From Micromonospora echinospora (lineage in GTDB: Bacteria; Actinomycetota; Actinomycetes; Mycobacteriales; Micromonosporaceae), in NCBI RefSeq assembly GCF_900091495.1, contig NZ_LT607413.1:3666001-3730000 (forward strand): a DNA stretch of 64,000 nt. The letters are read 5' to 3'. Under the pieces are notes generated by a model that did no database searches, was not told the origin of the DNA, and was given only the letters and a program-made list of their open reading frames with translations. The translations under genes and the position numbers were made by a program. Every line of letters starts with the position of its first letter. The stretch's first letter is position 1. Of this stretch, positions 56,468 through 64,000 are shown piece by piece.

Positions 56468-57691
56468 TCAGTCGAGCACCTTGAGCCGGCGAGCCAGCCC
56501 GACGAGTTGGGTGGAGGGCTTGCCGCGTTGGCGGCGGATCCAGGTGAGGGCGAGTTGTCGGCTGAGGAAGTGGTGGTGTACCTGTTCGGGAGCCATCCGT
56601 TCGGCGTCGAACAGGACGGCTTGCGCGGCGTCGACCCGGTTCCAAGAGCTGTAGGCGCGGGCGACTTCGAGGGCGTGCCGTACGCGGCGTTCCATGGGTA
56701 GGGCGGTGGTGTCGACGCGGGGGCCGAGGTCGATGGCGACTTGGAGGTCGCCGAGTTCGGCGGCGGTGGCTACCCGGTGGATGGCGACGTTGGTCGGGCC
56801 GAACGCGGTCCAGAGGTGGTTGGCGTCCTCGCCGAGCCGCGTAGCCGCCGTGTCGGCTTCGGCGAGGAAGGCGCGGGTGGTGCCGGGGTCGTTGGCGCGG
56901 GCGGCTGCCATCGCGCCGGACAGGAAGAGCGTCCCGTAGACGGAGAGCAGGGCCGGCGTCGGCTGGGCGAGGTGGGGTTGCAGGAAGGCGGCGGCGTCCT
57001 TTGTGAGGCGTACGGCTTCGGTGTAGCGGCCGGTGGAGTGCAGGGCGTGGCCGACGGACCGGAAAAGGGAGCCAGTGGCGACCGGGTCGCCGGTGGGGCG
57101 TACGGCGGCGAGGCCGCGGTCTGCTGCCAACCACGCGAGGTCGGTTTCGCCGAGCTTGGTGAGCTGGGTGGCGGCGAGTTGGTACGTCAGGCCGATTAGC
57201 CGGCGGGCGTGGTCCTGGTCCTCGCCGCCGTGGCCGTCTGCGGCGGCTTGGGCGCGGCGCAGTAGTTCGGGGAGGCGTCCGGTGACGTACCCGAATCGGG
57301 AGTTTTGGTAGGCCGTCCACAGCTCGCCTACCTCTTGCCGGAGTGCGGCGGTGGTGGGTGGGTCGGTGTCGTGGCGGCCGGGCAGTGGCGTGATGGCGTG
57401 GTAGCTCATCAGGGCGGCGCGAAGAGCGGGGACGGTGGCGGTGCCGCTCTCGGCGGTCCAGTCGAGGACGGTGGGTTCGCCGAGCAGGTCGCCGAGGGAT
57501 ACGTCGAGGACGTCGGCGAGGGACTTGATGACGCTGAGCCGGTCGAGTTCGATGCGGTTGTTCTCGACTTTGCCCAGCCAGTCGGCGGTACGGCCGATAA
57601 GCCCGGCAAGGACTTCCTGGGAGAGCCCTCGTCGCCTGCGGTACCAGGCGACGCGTTCCCCGATGGTGAGGCTGTTGCCCATTCCGCGCAT
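56468..57691 (-). CDS. XRE family transcriptional regulator with TPR-like repeats
   Basis: A 407-residue regulator. The N-terminal helix-turn-helix (ERVAWYRRRRGLSQEVLAGL and DWLGKVENNRIELDRLS, about 7-60) is followed by about 330 residues of helical repeats that resemble TPRs and probably bind a peptide or small ligand. ATG 57691 is preceded by GGGGAG; ATG 57682 is an alternative. Such regulators are common in actinomycete integrative elements and bldD-like developmental systems. It is divergent from the small genes at 58.0 kb. Confidence 0.85.
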   Translation of the reverse strand: MRGMGNSLTIGERVAWYRRRRGLSQEVLAGLIGRTADWLGKVENNRIELDRLSVIKSLADVLDVSLGDLLGEPTVLDWTAESGTATVPALRAALMSYHAITPLPGRHDTDPPTTAALRQEVGELWTAYQNSRFGYVTGRLPELLRRAQAAADGHGGEDQDHARRLIGLTYQLAATQLTKLGETDLAWLAADRGLAAVRPTGDPVATGSLFRSVGHALHSTGRYTEAVRLTKDAAAFLQPHLAQPTPALLSVYGTLFLSGAMAAARANDPGTTRAFLAEADTAATRLGEDANHLWTAFGPTNVAIHRVATAAELGDLQVAIDLGPRVDTTALPMERRVRHALEVARAYSSWNRVDAAQAVLFDAERMAPEQVHHHFLSRQLALTWIRRQRGKPSTQLVGLARRLKVLD

Positions 57692-58041
57692 GGGTTCACT
57701 GTCTCCCCTCGGTGCATCACGACCCCGGAAGGATTTTCCGGGTTGTTGACCAGGTTGTGTCACAGCCTGTTGTCATGACGGGGCTCAACGTGTCGACCAG
57801 GTGCCGATCCTGCTCAGGTGGGGGCTGGAAGTACAGCTCGAACCGGAGCGAGGTGCGTTCGATCGGGCATGGCTCCCAGCGCACACGTCTGCTGATGCGG
57901 CGCTCCTGTGTGGAGTGTGCGGGGTCCGGTCGCATGGCGGATCGCTGAGGCTGGCCCGGGGTGGGTGCTGGCGTGGGGCCGAGACCCGAACAGCGCTCCG
58001 TGAAAGGCCCGCCCGCCCCGGCGCCCCAGCCTCGATCAGCC
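57692..58041. promoter_or_regulatory. Divergent region between the regulator and the small-gene run
   Basis: 350 bp. It contains the half-site-like sequences TTGTGTCACAG and TTGTCATGAC near 57746-57780, candidates for operators of the XRE regulator. The right half is open in several frames but none looks convincingly coding. Confidence 0.35.
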
Positions 58042-58329
58042 GTGTCCGGTCCGCATCTGCCCAAGCCGGGAGACCTGGTCGCCCTCGACGGGCGGGCGTC
58101 ACCGCAGTTCGGCGGGAATCGTGCGCTGCTGCTGCGGATCGCCTCGGTGGCGAACGCGCTGACGACCGACGACTGGGTCTGGCTGACGGGCTACGTCATC
58201 GATGCCCTGGGCGATGCGGTGGCGAAGCGGGAGGTGTTCGTCCACCGGGCCGGCATTCGTCCCGCCCCGCCGCCGCTGACCCGAGCGGCGCGGAAGACCG
58301 CACGAGCGAAGGGAACGAGCCGTGTATGA
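58042..58329 (+). CDS. Hypothetical protein of integrative elements
   Basis: A 95-residue protein (from GTG 58042; GTG 57961 would add 27 residues). It begins with PKPGDLVALDGRASPQFG and has the central motif TTDDWVWLTGYVID followed by EVFVHRAGIRPA. A similar DGWVWLEG stretch occurs in the next gene, so the two may be distant relatives with a small beta-barrel-like fold. Its stop overlaps the next start by 8 bp. Function unknown. Confidence 0.55.
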   Translation: MSGPHLPKPGDLVALDGRASPQFGGNRALLLRIASVANALTTDDWVWLTGYVIDALGDAVAKREVFVHRAGIRPAPPPLTRAARKTARAKGTSRV

Positions 58330-58564
58330 CATCCGGGTACGCCTCGGCGAGGAGCTGCGCATCGACGCGGCCGATCGGAACTGGCCGGAAGACGGACCGG
58401 TCACCCTGCGGGTAACCGGCGTCCGGCTGGTGGGCAACCGTCCGCAGGGTGACGGCTGGGTCTGGCTGGAAGGCACGAGGGCCACGCCTGACGACCCCGA
58501 CGGCCTGCGCACTCAGATCCTCGTACGAGCTGCCTTCCTGGCCGGCGAAGGCCCACAGCAGTGA
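58322..58564 (+). CDS. Hypothetical small protein
   Basis: An 80-residue protein from GTG 58322, with AAGGGA about 8 nt upstream. It is strand-rich (YDIRVRLGEELRI, VTLRVTGVRLVG, DGWVWLEGT, TQILVRAAFLAG). It shares the WVWL-x-G motif with the gene before it. The next gene overlaps its stop in a GTGA joint. Function unknown. Confidence 0.6.
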   Translation: MYDIRVRLGEELRIDAADRNWPEDGPVTLRVTGVRLVGNRPQGDGWVWLEGTRATPDDPDGLRTQILVRAAFLAGEGPQQ

Positions 58565-58809
58565 GCATCTACCTGACCGGGGCAGTGCGCGACCAACTCC
58601 AAGCGGCGCAGTACCAGCTTGACCGGCACACGCCGAGCATCCGGGACGGGTGCTGCGTCCGCTGTGGCGAGGATGGTCCCTGTGCTCAGCGGCGGGCGGC
58701 GCTACGGGTCTTCGGGCGCTACGGCCGTTTGCCGCGCCGCTGGCTGGCAGCGTCCCGGCCGGAACTCATCAGACGACGATTGCCTGGTACGGATGGCAAC
58801 TCAGAGTGA
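58561..58809 (+). CDS. Hypothetical small protein with a Cys cluster
   Basis: An 82-residue protein. The centre has CCVRCGEDGPC (about 31-41), a possible zinc site. The rest is helical and Arg-rich (RRAALRVFGRYGRLPRRWL). GTG 58561 overlaps the preceding stop by 4 bp, making the three small genes one operon. It ends 121 bp before the tRNA-Gly that bounds the element. Confidence 0.6.
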   Translation: MSIYLTGAVRDQLQAAQYQLDRHTPSIRDGCCVRCGEDGPCAQRRAALRVFGRYGRLPRRWLAASRPELIRRRLPGTDGNSE

Positions 58810-58929
58810 TCTCCGAGTAGCTGTTGATCAGTGCGCCTGACGTGACGAATTGGTCGAGCAGACAGCAGGAAAGCGGGGACGAGAACCCCTGGCCTCGACG
58901 AGGACGCCGTTGAACTGGGCCGGAGAGTG

Positions 58930-59003
58930 TGGAGCGGGCGACGGGAATCGAACCCGCACCGTCAGTTTGGAAGACTGAAGCTCTGCCATTGAGCTACGCC
59001 CGC
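58930..59003 (-). tRNA. tRNA-Gly (anticodon TCC)
   Basis: Read on the minus strand, acceptor GCGGGCG pairs with CGCCCGC, followed by T and an encoded CCA. The D arm is AGCTCAATGGCAGAGCT. The anticodon arm TCAGT-CTTCCAA-ACTGA gives TCC, and the T arm contains GGGTTCGATTCCC. All four stems form. It is the right boundary and likely integration target of the adjacent element. Confidence 0.96.
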
Positions 59004-59271
59004 GTGTTCCCGGTTGCCCGGGACGCGCCGACAGCCTACCGCGTACGCCGACGCGCCGCGCAGCGGCATTCCGTCTCCGCCCGGACGTCGTCACCGGAGG
59101 GGTCCCCGTCCAGCCGGCGGAGCCCACCGGCCACACCTCGCAGTCCGCTCCGCGGTCCCTGCCGGCGGGCGGCTTCCGGAGCGGCCCGGGAGGAATTTGT
59201 CGGAATCTGTCGCCGAGTGCCCCGCCCGGACGCCCCCGCCCCGCGCCGACGGCATACACTTCTGGTCGCCA

Positions 59272-59345
59272 CGGGGTGTGGCGCAGCTTGGTAGCGCACT
59301 CGCTTTGGGAGCGAGGGGCCGTGGGTTCAAATCCCGCCACCCCGA
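59272..59345 (+). tRNA. tRNA-Pro (anticodon TGG)
   Basis: Acceptor CGGGGTG pairs with CACCCCG. The anticodon arm CTCGC-TTTGGGA-GCGAG gives TGG, and the T arm contains GGGTTCAAATCCC. CCA is not encoded. A candidate -10, TACACT, lies at 59255-59260, 11 nt before the gene. Confidence 0.96.
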
Positions 59346-59422
59346 CTGTCGTCGCGGCCGGGCCGCCGGAGGGCGGTCGTCGCGGTACCTGGGCGGCTGC
59401 CGGAGCGTCCGGCCGGCTCGCC

Positions 59423-59428
59423 TACACT
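59423..59428 (+). promoter_or_regulatory. Candidate -10 element for tig
   Basis: TACACT, with a leader of about 50 nt to GTG 59485. No strong -35 is visible. Confidence 0.4.
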
Positions 59429-59484
59429 CGATGGGCTGAATCACGCCCAGACTCAAAACCGAGATCCGTTCAAGGAGTACGCCT

Positions 59485-60837
59485 GTGAAGAGCACCGTCG
59501 AGACTCTGAGCCCGACGCGCGTGCGGCTCGCCATCGAGGTGCCGTTCGTCGAGCTCGAGCCGAGCCTCAAGAAGGCGTACCGGGAGATCGGCCAGCAGGT
59601 CCAGGTTCCCGGCTTCCGCCGGGGCAAGGTTCCGGCCGCGGTGATCGACCAGCGGGTCGGCCGGGGCGCCGTCCTCAACGAGGCGGTGCAGGAGGCGATC
59701 CCGCAGAACATCCTCGCCGCCGTCCGCGAGCACGACCTGAAGACGCTGGGTCGCCCCGAGGTGGAGATCACCGAGTTCAACGACGGTGACAGCCTCAACT
59801 TCACTGCCGAGGTCGACGTCCGGCCGGAGCTCACCCTGCCCGACCCGGCCACCATCGAGGTGACCGTCGACGAGCTCCAGATCGACGACAGCGAGATCGA
59901 CGAGCAGGTCAAGAGCCTGCGCGAGCGGTTCGCCACGCTCAAGACCGTCGAGCGCGCCGCCCAGGAGGGCGACTTCGTCCAGATCGACCTGAACGCCACC
60001 GTCGACGGCGAGGACGTGCCGGGTGGCTCGGCGACCAACCTCTCCCACGAGGTCGGCAGTAAGCAGCTCCTCCCGGGGCTGGACGAGGCCGTCGTCGGCC
60101 TCGCCGCCAACGAGAGCGCCACCTTCACCACCCAGCTCGTCGGCGGCGACTTCGCCGGCAAGGACGCCGAGGTGGCGGTGACCGTCCGCACGGTCAAGGA
60201 GAAGGAGCTGCCCGAGCTGAACGACGAGTTCGCCCAGATGGCGAGCGAGTTCGACACGCTCGAGGAGCTTCGTGGCGACGTGCGTGAGCGGATCACCAAG
60301 GGCAAGCGGGTCGAGCAGATCTACGCCGCCCGGGACAAGGCCCTCGAGCAGCTCGTCGCCGCCGCCGAGGTGCCGGCGCCGGAGGGTGTCGTCAGCGAGG
60401 AGGTCGCCAGCCGCAAGCAGGCGATGGTCGACCAGCTCGAGCGGATCGGCGCCTCGCTGGAGGAGTACCTCGCGGCCGAGGAGAAGACCGAGGAGCAGCT
60501 CGACGAGGAGCTGAAGACGGCGGCGACCGAGGGCGTCAAGATCCAGCTCCTGCTGGACACCCTGGCCGACGCCGACGACGTCCAGGTCTCCGACGACGAG
60601 TTCGGCCACGAGATCGTCCACCGGGCGCAGCGCGCCGGGATGCCGCCCCAGCAGTACTACGACCAGCTGGTCCGCTCGGGCGCGGCGGCGGCCGTCTTCG
60701 GTGACGTCCGGCGCGGCAAGGCGCTGGCCTCGGTGATGGAGCGCGTCACGATCAAGGACGCGGCCGGCAACGCCGTCACCCTGGACGCCCTGAAGGCCGA
60801 GGGTGACGAGGCGCACGACCACGACCACGAGCACTGA
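59485..60837 (+). CDS. tig: Trigger factor
   Basis: A ribosome-bound chaperone and prolyl isomerase for nascent chains. It has 450 residues. The ribosome-binding domain has the tail-loop signature GFRRGKVP near 44-51. The FKBP-type PPIase domain spans about 155-245 (GDFVQIDLNATVDGE, LLPGLDEAVVGL). The helical C-terminal chaperone domain ends in an acidic and His-rich tail (EAHDHDHEH). GTG 59485 follows CAAGGAG. It sits upstream of clpP1-clpP2-clpX, the classical order. Confidence 0.97.
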   Translation: MKSTVETLSPTRVRLAIEVPFVELEPSLKKAYREIGQQVQVPGFRRGKVPAAVIDQRVGRGAVLNEAVQEAIPQNILAAVREHDLKTLGRPEVEITEFNDGDSLNFTAEVDVRPELTLPDPATIEVTVDELQIDDSEIDEQVKSLRERFATLKTVERAAQEGDFVQIDLNATVDGEDVPGGSATNLSHEVGSKQLLPGLDEAVVGLAANESATFTTQLVGGDFAGKDAEVAVTVRTVKEKELPELNDEFAQMASEFDTLEELRGDVRERITKGKRVEQIYAARDKALEQLVAAAEVPAPEGVVSEEVASRKQAMVDQLERIGASLEEYLAAEEKTEEQLDEELKTAATEGVKIQLLLDTLADADDVQVSDDEFGHEIVHRAQRAGMPPQQYYDQLVRSGAAAAVFGDVRRGKALASVMERVTIKDAAGNAVTLDALKAEGDEAHDHDHEH

Positions 60838-60845
60838 TCGCGGGG

Positions 60846-60883
60846 TCGGCCGCCGTCCGCCGTTCACGGCGTTCGGCGGCCGA
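60846..60883 (+). terminator. Terminator after tig
   Basis: A 10-bp outer stem, TCGGCCGCCG with CGGCGGCCGA, encloses a second small stem CGCCG-TTCA-CGGCG. It begins 9 bp after the stop and is followed by AAACCCTTTT. Confidence 0.75.
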
Positions 60884-60916
60884 AACCCTTTTCCGGGTAC
60901 GGATCCCGGGCAGCTG

Positions 60917-60927
60917 CGCTGAGAGCG
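60917..60927 (+). promoter_or_regulatory. Candidate ClgR operator upstream of clpP1
   Basis: CGCTGAGAGCG fits the core CGCYNANRGCG that I recall for the Clp gene regulator ClgR of actinobacteria. It lies 80 bp before the clpP1 start, between the tig terminator and the gene. The outer positions of the consensus are not matched. Confidence 0.45.
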
Positions 60928-61007
60928 AAAAGCACCCTGACCGGGAGTCTGTCACCCGGTGGAGCGGTTAGTGTCGGGTAAGACGGTACGGAGAGCGAAG
61001 GGCTGCC

Positions 61008-61649
61008 ATGACCGACAAGCACATCCCAGCGATGCCGCTCCGGGCGATCGAAGCCCGCGGTGGCGATCCCCTTGGCAACCTCGACGACTCGGTCTACAAC
61101 CGGTTGCTCAAGGAGCGCATCATCTTCCTGGGCAGCGAGGTGACCGACCAGGTCGCCAACCGCATCTGCGCCCAGCTGCTCCTGCTCGCGGCGGAGGACC
61201 CGCACCGCGACATCAACCTCTGGATCAACTCGCCGGGTGGCTCGGTCTACTCCGGCATGGCGATCTACGACACCATGCAGTTCATCGACAACGACGTGTC
61301 GACGGTGGCGATGGGCATGGCGGCCTCCATGGGCCAGCTGCTGCTCTGCGCCGGCACCAAGGGCAAGCGGTACGCCCTGCCCCACGCGCGGATCATGATG
61401 CACCAGCCGTCCGGTGGCATGGGTGGTACGGCCTCCGACATCGCCATCCAGGCGGAGCAGATGCTCTACACGAAGCGGATGTTCCAGGAGCGGGTCGCCT
61501 TCCACACCGGGCAGGAGCACGCGCAGATCGAGGCCGACTCGGACCGCGACCGCTGGTTCACCGCCCAGGAGGCCATGGACTACGGCTTCATCGACAAGGT
61601 GATCACCGGAGCCACCCAGGTTCCGGAAGGCGCCGGGACCCTGAGCTGA
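61008..61649 (+). CDS. clpP1: ATP-dependent Clp protease proteolytic subunit, ClpP1
   Basis: A serine peptidase ring subunit of 213 residues. The triad is Ser107 (GMAASMGQ), His132 (MMHQPSGG) and Asp181 (DRDRW). In actinobacteria ClpP1 and ClpP2 form a mixed tetradecamer that is fed by ClpX or ClpC. ATG 61008 follows GCGAAGGG. It lies 14 bp upstream of clpP2, in one operon. Confidence 0.96.
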   Translation: MTDKHIPAMPLRAIEARGGDPLGNLDDSVYNRLLKERIIFLGSEVTDQVANRICAQLLLLAAEDPHRDINLWINSPGGSVYSGMAIYDTMQFIDNDVSTVAMGMAASMGQLLLCAGTKGKRYALPHARIMMHQPSGGMGGTASDIAIQAEQMLYTKRMFQERVAFHTGQEHAQIEADSDRDRWFTAQEAMDYGFIDKVITGATQVPEGAGTLS

Positions 61650-61663
61650 TCGAGGAGCTGACG

Positions 61664-62326
61664 ATGACCGACCTGAGTCTGCCGCCGCGTTTCGCGCCGG
61701 TGCACAACCGCTACGTTTTGCCGTCGTTCGTCGAGCGCACCTCGTACGGGGTGAAGGAGTCGAACCCGTACAACAAGCTCTTCGAGGACCGGATCATCTT
61801 CCTCGGCGTGCAGGTCGACGACGCGTCGGCCAACGACGTGATGGCGCAGCTGCTGACGCTCGAGGGCACCGACCCGGACCGCGACATCATCATGTACATC
61901 AACTCGCCGGGTGGCTCGTTCACCGCCATGACGGCGATCTACGACACCATGCAGTACGTCCGGCCGGACATCCAGACGGTCTGCCTCGGCCAGGCGGCGA
62001 GCGCCGCCTCGGTGCTGCTCGCGGCCGGTACGCCGGGCAAGCGGATGGCCCTGCCGAACTCGCGGATCATCATGCACCAGCCGGCCACCGAGGGCGGCTA
62101 TGGGCAGGGCTCGGACATCGAGATCCAGGCCCGGGAGATCCTCCGGATGCGGACGCAGCTGGAGGAGATGTACTCCAAGCACTGCAACCAGCCGGTGGAG
62201 AAGGTCCGCAAGGACATCGACCGGGACAAGATCATGACGGCGGAGGAGGCCCGCGAGTACGGCGTGGTCGACACCATCCTTACCAGCCGTAAGAAGGGTC
62301 TGCTGGCCGCCAACGCCGCCAGCTGA
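61664..62326 (+). CDS. clpP2: ATP-dependent Clp protease proteolytic subunit, ClpP2
   Basis: The second ring subunit, 220 residues. The triad includes Ser113 (GQAASAAS), His138 (IMHQPATEGG) and Asp in DIDRDKIMTAEEA. Its N-terminus (about 30 residues before the fold) is longer than in ClpP1 and may be processed. ATG 61664 has GAGGAG upstream. It works with ClpP1, and the pair is essential in mycobacteria. Confidence 0.96.
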   Translation: MTDLSLPPRFAPVHNRYVLPSFVERTSYGVKESNPYNKLFEDRIIFLGVQVDDASANDVMAQLLTLEGTDPDRDIIMYINSPGGSFTAMTAIYDTMQYVRPDIQTVCLGQAASAASVLLAAGTPGKRMALPNSRIIMHQPATEGGYGQGSDIEIQAREILRMRTQLEEMYSKHCNQPVEKVRKDIDRDKIMTAEEAREYGVVDTILTSRKKGLLAANAAS

Positions 62327-62339
62327 ACAGTTGGGATCG

Positions 62340-62374
62340 GAGGTCGGCCCGGGGGCGTGCTCCCGGCCGGCCTC
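62340..62374 (+). terminator. Hairpin after clpP2
   Basis: An imperfect stem of about 10-13 bp (GAGGTCGGCC with GGCCGGCCTC), 14 bp after the stop. A smaller GGGGGT/ACCCCC hairpin follows near 62385-62405. The rest of the 209-bp gap probably carries a clpX promoter. Confidence 0.5.
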
Positions 62375-62535
62375 TGACACACCCGTTTTGGGGGTCGGAG
62401 AAACCCCCGGCAGCGGGTAACGTCGGGTCTGTGCCCCTTCGCCGGGTCGGACCGGCGGGTGAAGACACGGACACGGGGATCAACGTCCTCAAGCCAGGGC
62501 CGGCGTTCCGGCCGACGAGTGCAGGGAGAACGTAG

Positions 62536-63831
62536 GTGGCACGGATCGGTGACGGCGGCGACCTACTGAAGTGCTCCTTCTGTGGCAAGTCGCAGAAGCA
62601 GGTCAAGAAGCTCATCGCGGGCCCAGGGGTCTACATCTGCGACGAGTGCATCGACCTCTGTAACGAGATCATCGAAGAGGAGTTGGCCGAGTCCGGCGAG
62701 GTGAAGTGGGAAGAGCTTCCCAAGCCGATGGAGATCTGCCAGTTCCTCGACAACTACGTCGTCGGTCAGGATCAGGCCAAGAAGGCCCTGGCGGTCGCGG
62801 TCTACAACCACTACAAGCGGATCCAGGCCGAGGCGGCCGGTGCGCCGGGATCCGGCAGTGACGCCGTCGAACTGGCGAAGTCCAACATCCTGCTCATCGG
62901 TCCGACCGGCTGCGGCAAGACCCACCTCGCGCAGACCCTGGCCCGGATGCTCAACGTCCCGTTCGCCATCGCCGACGCCACCGCGCTGACCGAGGCCGGG
63001 TACGTCGGCGAGGACGTGGAGAACATCCTCCTCAAGCTGATCCAGGCCGCCGACTACGACATCAAGCGCGCCGAGACGGGCATCATCTACATCGACGAGG
63101 TCGACAAGATCGCCCGCAAGTCCGAGAACCCCTCGATCACCCGGGACGTCTCCGGTGAGGGCGTCCAGCAGGCGCTGCTCAAGATCCTGGAGGGCACGGT
63201 GGCCAACGTGCCGCCGCAGGGTGGTCGGAAACACCCCCACCAGGAGTTCATCCAGATCGACACCACCAACGTGCTCTTCATCTGTGGTGGTGCCTTCGCC
63301 GGCCTCGACCAGATCATCGAGGCCCGCACCGGGCAGGGCGGCACCGGGTTCGGTGCCCGGCTCCGGGCGGTCTCCGAGCGTTCGACCGACGACATCTTCG
63401 GTCAGGTCATGCCGGAGGACATGCTCAAGTTCGGGCTGATCCCCGAGTTCGTCGGCCGGCTGCCCGTGATCACCAACGTCCGCAGCCTGGACCGCCAGGC
63501 CCTGGTCCAGATCCTCACCGAGCCACGCAACGCCCTGGTCCGGCAGTACCAGCGCCTCTTCGAGCTCGACGGGGTCGAGTTGGAGTTCGACGAGCCGGCC
63601 CTGGAGGCGATCGCCGACCAGGCGATGCTCCGAGGCACGGGCGCCCGTGGACTCCGGGCCATCATCGAGGAGGTCCTGCTCTCCGCGATGTACGAGGTGC
63701 CGAGCAATCCGGACGCCGCGCGGGTGCTGATCACCCGTGAGGTGGTCCTGGAGAATGTCAACCCGACGATCGTGCCGCGCGAGTTCACCGGCCGGCGGGC
63801 CCGTCGGGAGCGCGAGGAGAAGTCCGCCTGA
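62536..63831 (+). CDS. clpX: ATP-dependent Clp protease ATP-binding subunit ClpX
   Basis: An AAA+ unfoldase that feeds substrates to ClpP. It has 431 residues. The zinc-binding domain has Cys13, Cys16, Cys35 and Cys38. Walker A is GPTGCGKT at 122-129, and [11 protein letters not shown] is Walker B. The pore loop (EAGYVGED), the IGF-type ClpP-contact loop region around GTGFGARL and the sensor 2 [10 protein letters not shown] are present. GTG 62536 follows GCAGGGAG. It is separate from clpP1P2 by about 210 bp. Confidence 0.97.
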   Translation: MARIGDGGDLLKCSFCGKSQKQVKKLIAGPGVYICDECIDLCNEIIEEELAESGEVKWEELPKPMEICQFLDNYVVGQDQAKKALAVAVYNHYKRIQAEAAGAPGSGSDAVELAKSNILLIGPTGCGKTHLAQTLARMLNVPFAIADATALTEAGYVGEDVENILLKLIQAADYDIKRAETGIIYIDEVDKIARKSENPSITRDVSGEGVQQALLKILEGTVANVPPQGGRKHPHQEFIQIDTTNVLFICGGAFAGLDQIIEARTGQGGTGFGARLRAVSERSTDDIFGQVMPEDMLKFGLIPEFVGRLPVITNVRSLDRQALVQILTEPRNALVRQYQRLFELDGVELEFDEPALEAIADQAMLRGTGARGLRAIIEEVLLSAMYEVPSNPDAARVLITREVVLENVNPTIVPREFTGRRARREREEKSA

Positions 63832-63840
63832 CCGCGGCGT

Positions 63841-63876
63841 GTGGTCCGGGTACGGGACAGCGCGTACCCGGACCAC
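63841..63876 (+). terminator. Terminator of clpX
   Basis: A perfect 14-bp stem, GTGGTCCGGGTACG with CGTACCCGGACCAC, and an 8-nt loop, 9 bp after the stop. Confidence 0.8.
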
Positions 63877-63894
63877 GCGCTTAGTCTGGTGCGC

Positions 63895-64000
63895 ATGCGT
63901 GTCGCCGTCTGTCAGCTGAACGCCCGCGAGGACCGTAACGCCAACCTCGCGACGGCCGAACGTCTCCTGGTCCGCGCCGCCGAAGCCGGCGCCGACCTCG
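63895..64000 (+). CDS. Nitrilase / carbon-nitrogen hydrolase family protein (5' end only)
   Basis: Only 35 residues are in the window: MRVAVCQLNAREDRNANLA and on to AAEAGADL. This is the usual start of CN-hydrolases (first strand, then the helix before the catalytic Glu). A -10 TAGTCT at 63882-63887 lies 7 nt before ATG 63895, so the mRNA is probably leaderless. The catalytic residues lie beyond the window. Confidence 0.75.
   Translation, partial: MRVAVCQLNAREDRNANLATAERLLVRAAEAGADL

Larger units (their letters stand above)
53120..58974. mobile_element. Decayed tRNA-Gly-integrated element (AICE-like remnant)
   Basis: The boundaries are direct repeats of the 3' part of tRNA-Gly, as left by a tyrosine integrase. 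Inside are an XRE/TPR regulator, a Nudix hydrolase, an esterase, two small membrane-type proteins and a run of three short overlapping genes. Regulator and Nudix genes are a common pair in actinomycete integrative and conjugative elements. No integrase, excisionase, Rep or FtsK-like transfer gene is present. Parts (about 55.7-56.4 kb) are clearly lower in GC than the flanks. I infer a remnant of about 5.9 kb. Confidence 0.6.

Noticed and set aside
53167..58930. Integrase, excisionase or transfer gene inside the element
   Set aside because: I read all frames and found no tyrosine or serine recombinase motif, no Rep and no FtsK-like ATPase.

Overview
The window is a 64 kb piece of a very GC-rich actinobacterial chromosome, most like Micromonospora or a close relative in the Micromonosporaceae. 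The evidence is the codon use, the many GTG starts with GGAGG-type ribosome sites, mycothiol- and actinobacteria-specific families (group II truncated globin, CtaJ-like subunit, a homologue of the mycothiol-dependent nitroreductase), paired clpP1/clpP2, and the gene order ettA - glbO - HNH - DUF5130 - pepN - DsbA-like - rpiB - tig - clpP1 - clpP2 - clpX, which resembles the equivalent mycobacterial block.

Layout. 1-8.4 kb: end of a SURF1 gene, then corrinoid genes (cobB-like, cobC-like aminotransferase, cobT, cobA/cysG fusion) interrupted by a GNAT gene and an opposing class A penicillin-binding protein. The CobB-like protein lacks two catalytic residues. 8.4-12.4 kb: otsA and an otsB-GH15 fusion, which should make trehalose and perhaps break it down. 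12.7-20.6 kb: ettA, a thioesterase, a YbjN-domain gene, glbO, an MFS transporter, an MscS channel and an HNH protein. 20.6-22.5 kb: a repeat-rich convergent junction, a class F sortase and a likely surface-protein partner. 22.7-25.8 kb: Lrp regulator, tryptophan 2,3-dioxygenase and an amidase. 25.8-33.4 kb: ctaJ-like, DUF5130, pepN, DsbA-like, DUF1015, rpiB and small genes.

33.4-52.8 kb is accessory. It carries secreted hydrolases and proteases, including a tandem pair of subtilases of which one has eroded catalytic motifs. At its centre is the most interesting locus: a five-gene operon (37,128-44,727) encoding an adenylation-carrier-reductase NRPS-like enzyme, an aldo/keto reductase, a sulfotransferase-like protein, an HK97-fold protein that I read as a Family 3 (natural-product) encapsulin shell, and an MFS exporter. 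A D-arginine-dehydrogenase-like flavoenzyme faces it. The model is that an amino acid is activated and reduced to an aldehyde, modified inside or on a protein nanocompartment, and exported.

53.1-59.0 kb looks like a decayed integrative element. It is bounded on the right by an intact tRNA-Gly(TCC) and on the left by a 47-bp copy of that tRNA's 3' part (45/47 identical). It holds an XRE/TPR regulator, a Nudix hydrolase, an esterase and small genes typical of actinomycete integrative elements, but no integrase, replication or transfer gene. 59.3-64 kb returns to the core: tRNA-Pro(TGG), tig, clpP1, clpP2, clpX with a candidate ClgR operator, and the start of a nitrilase-family gene.
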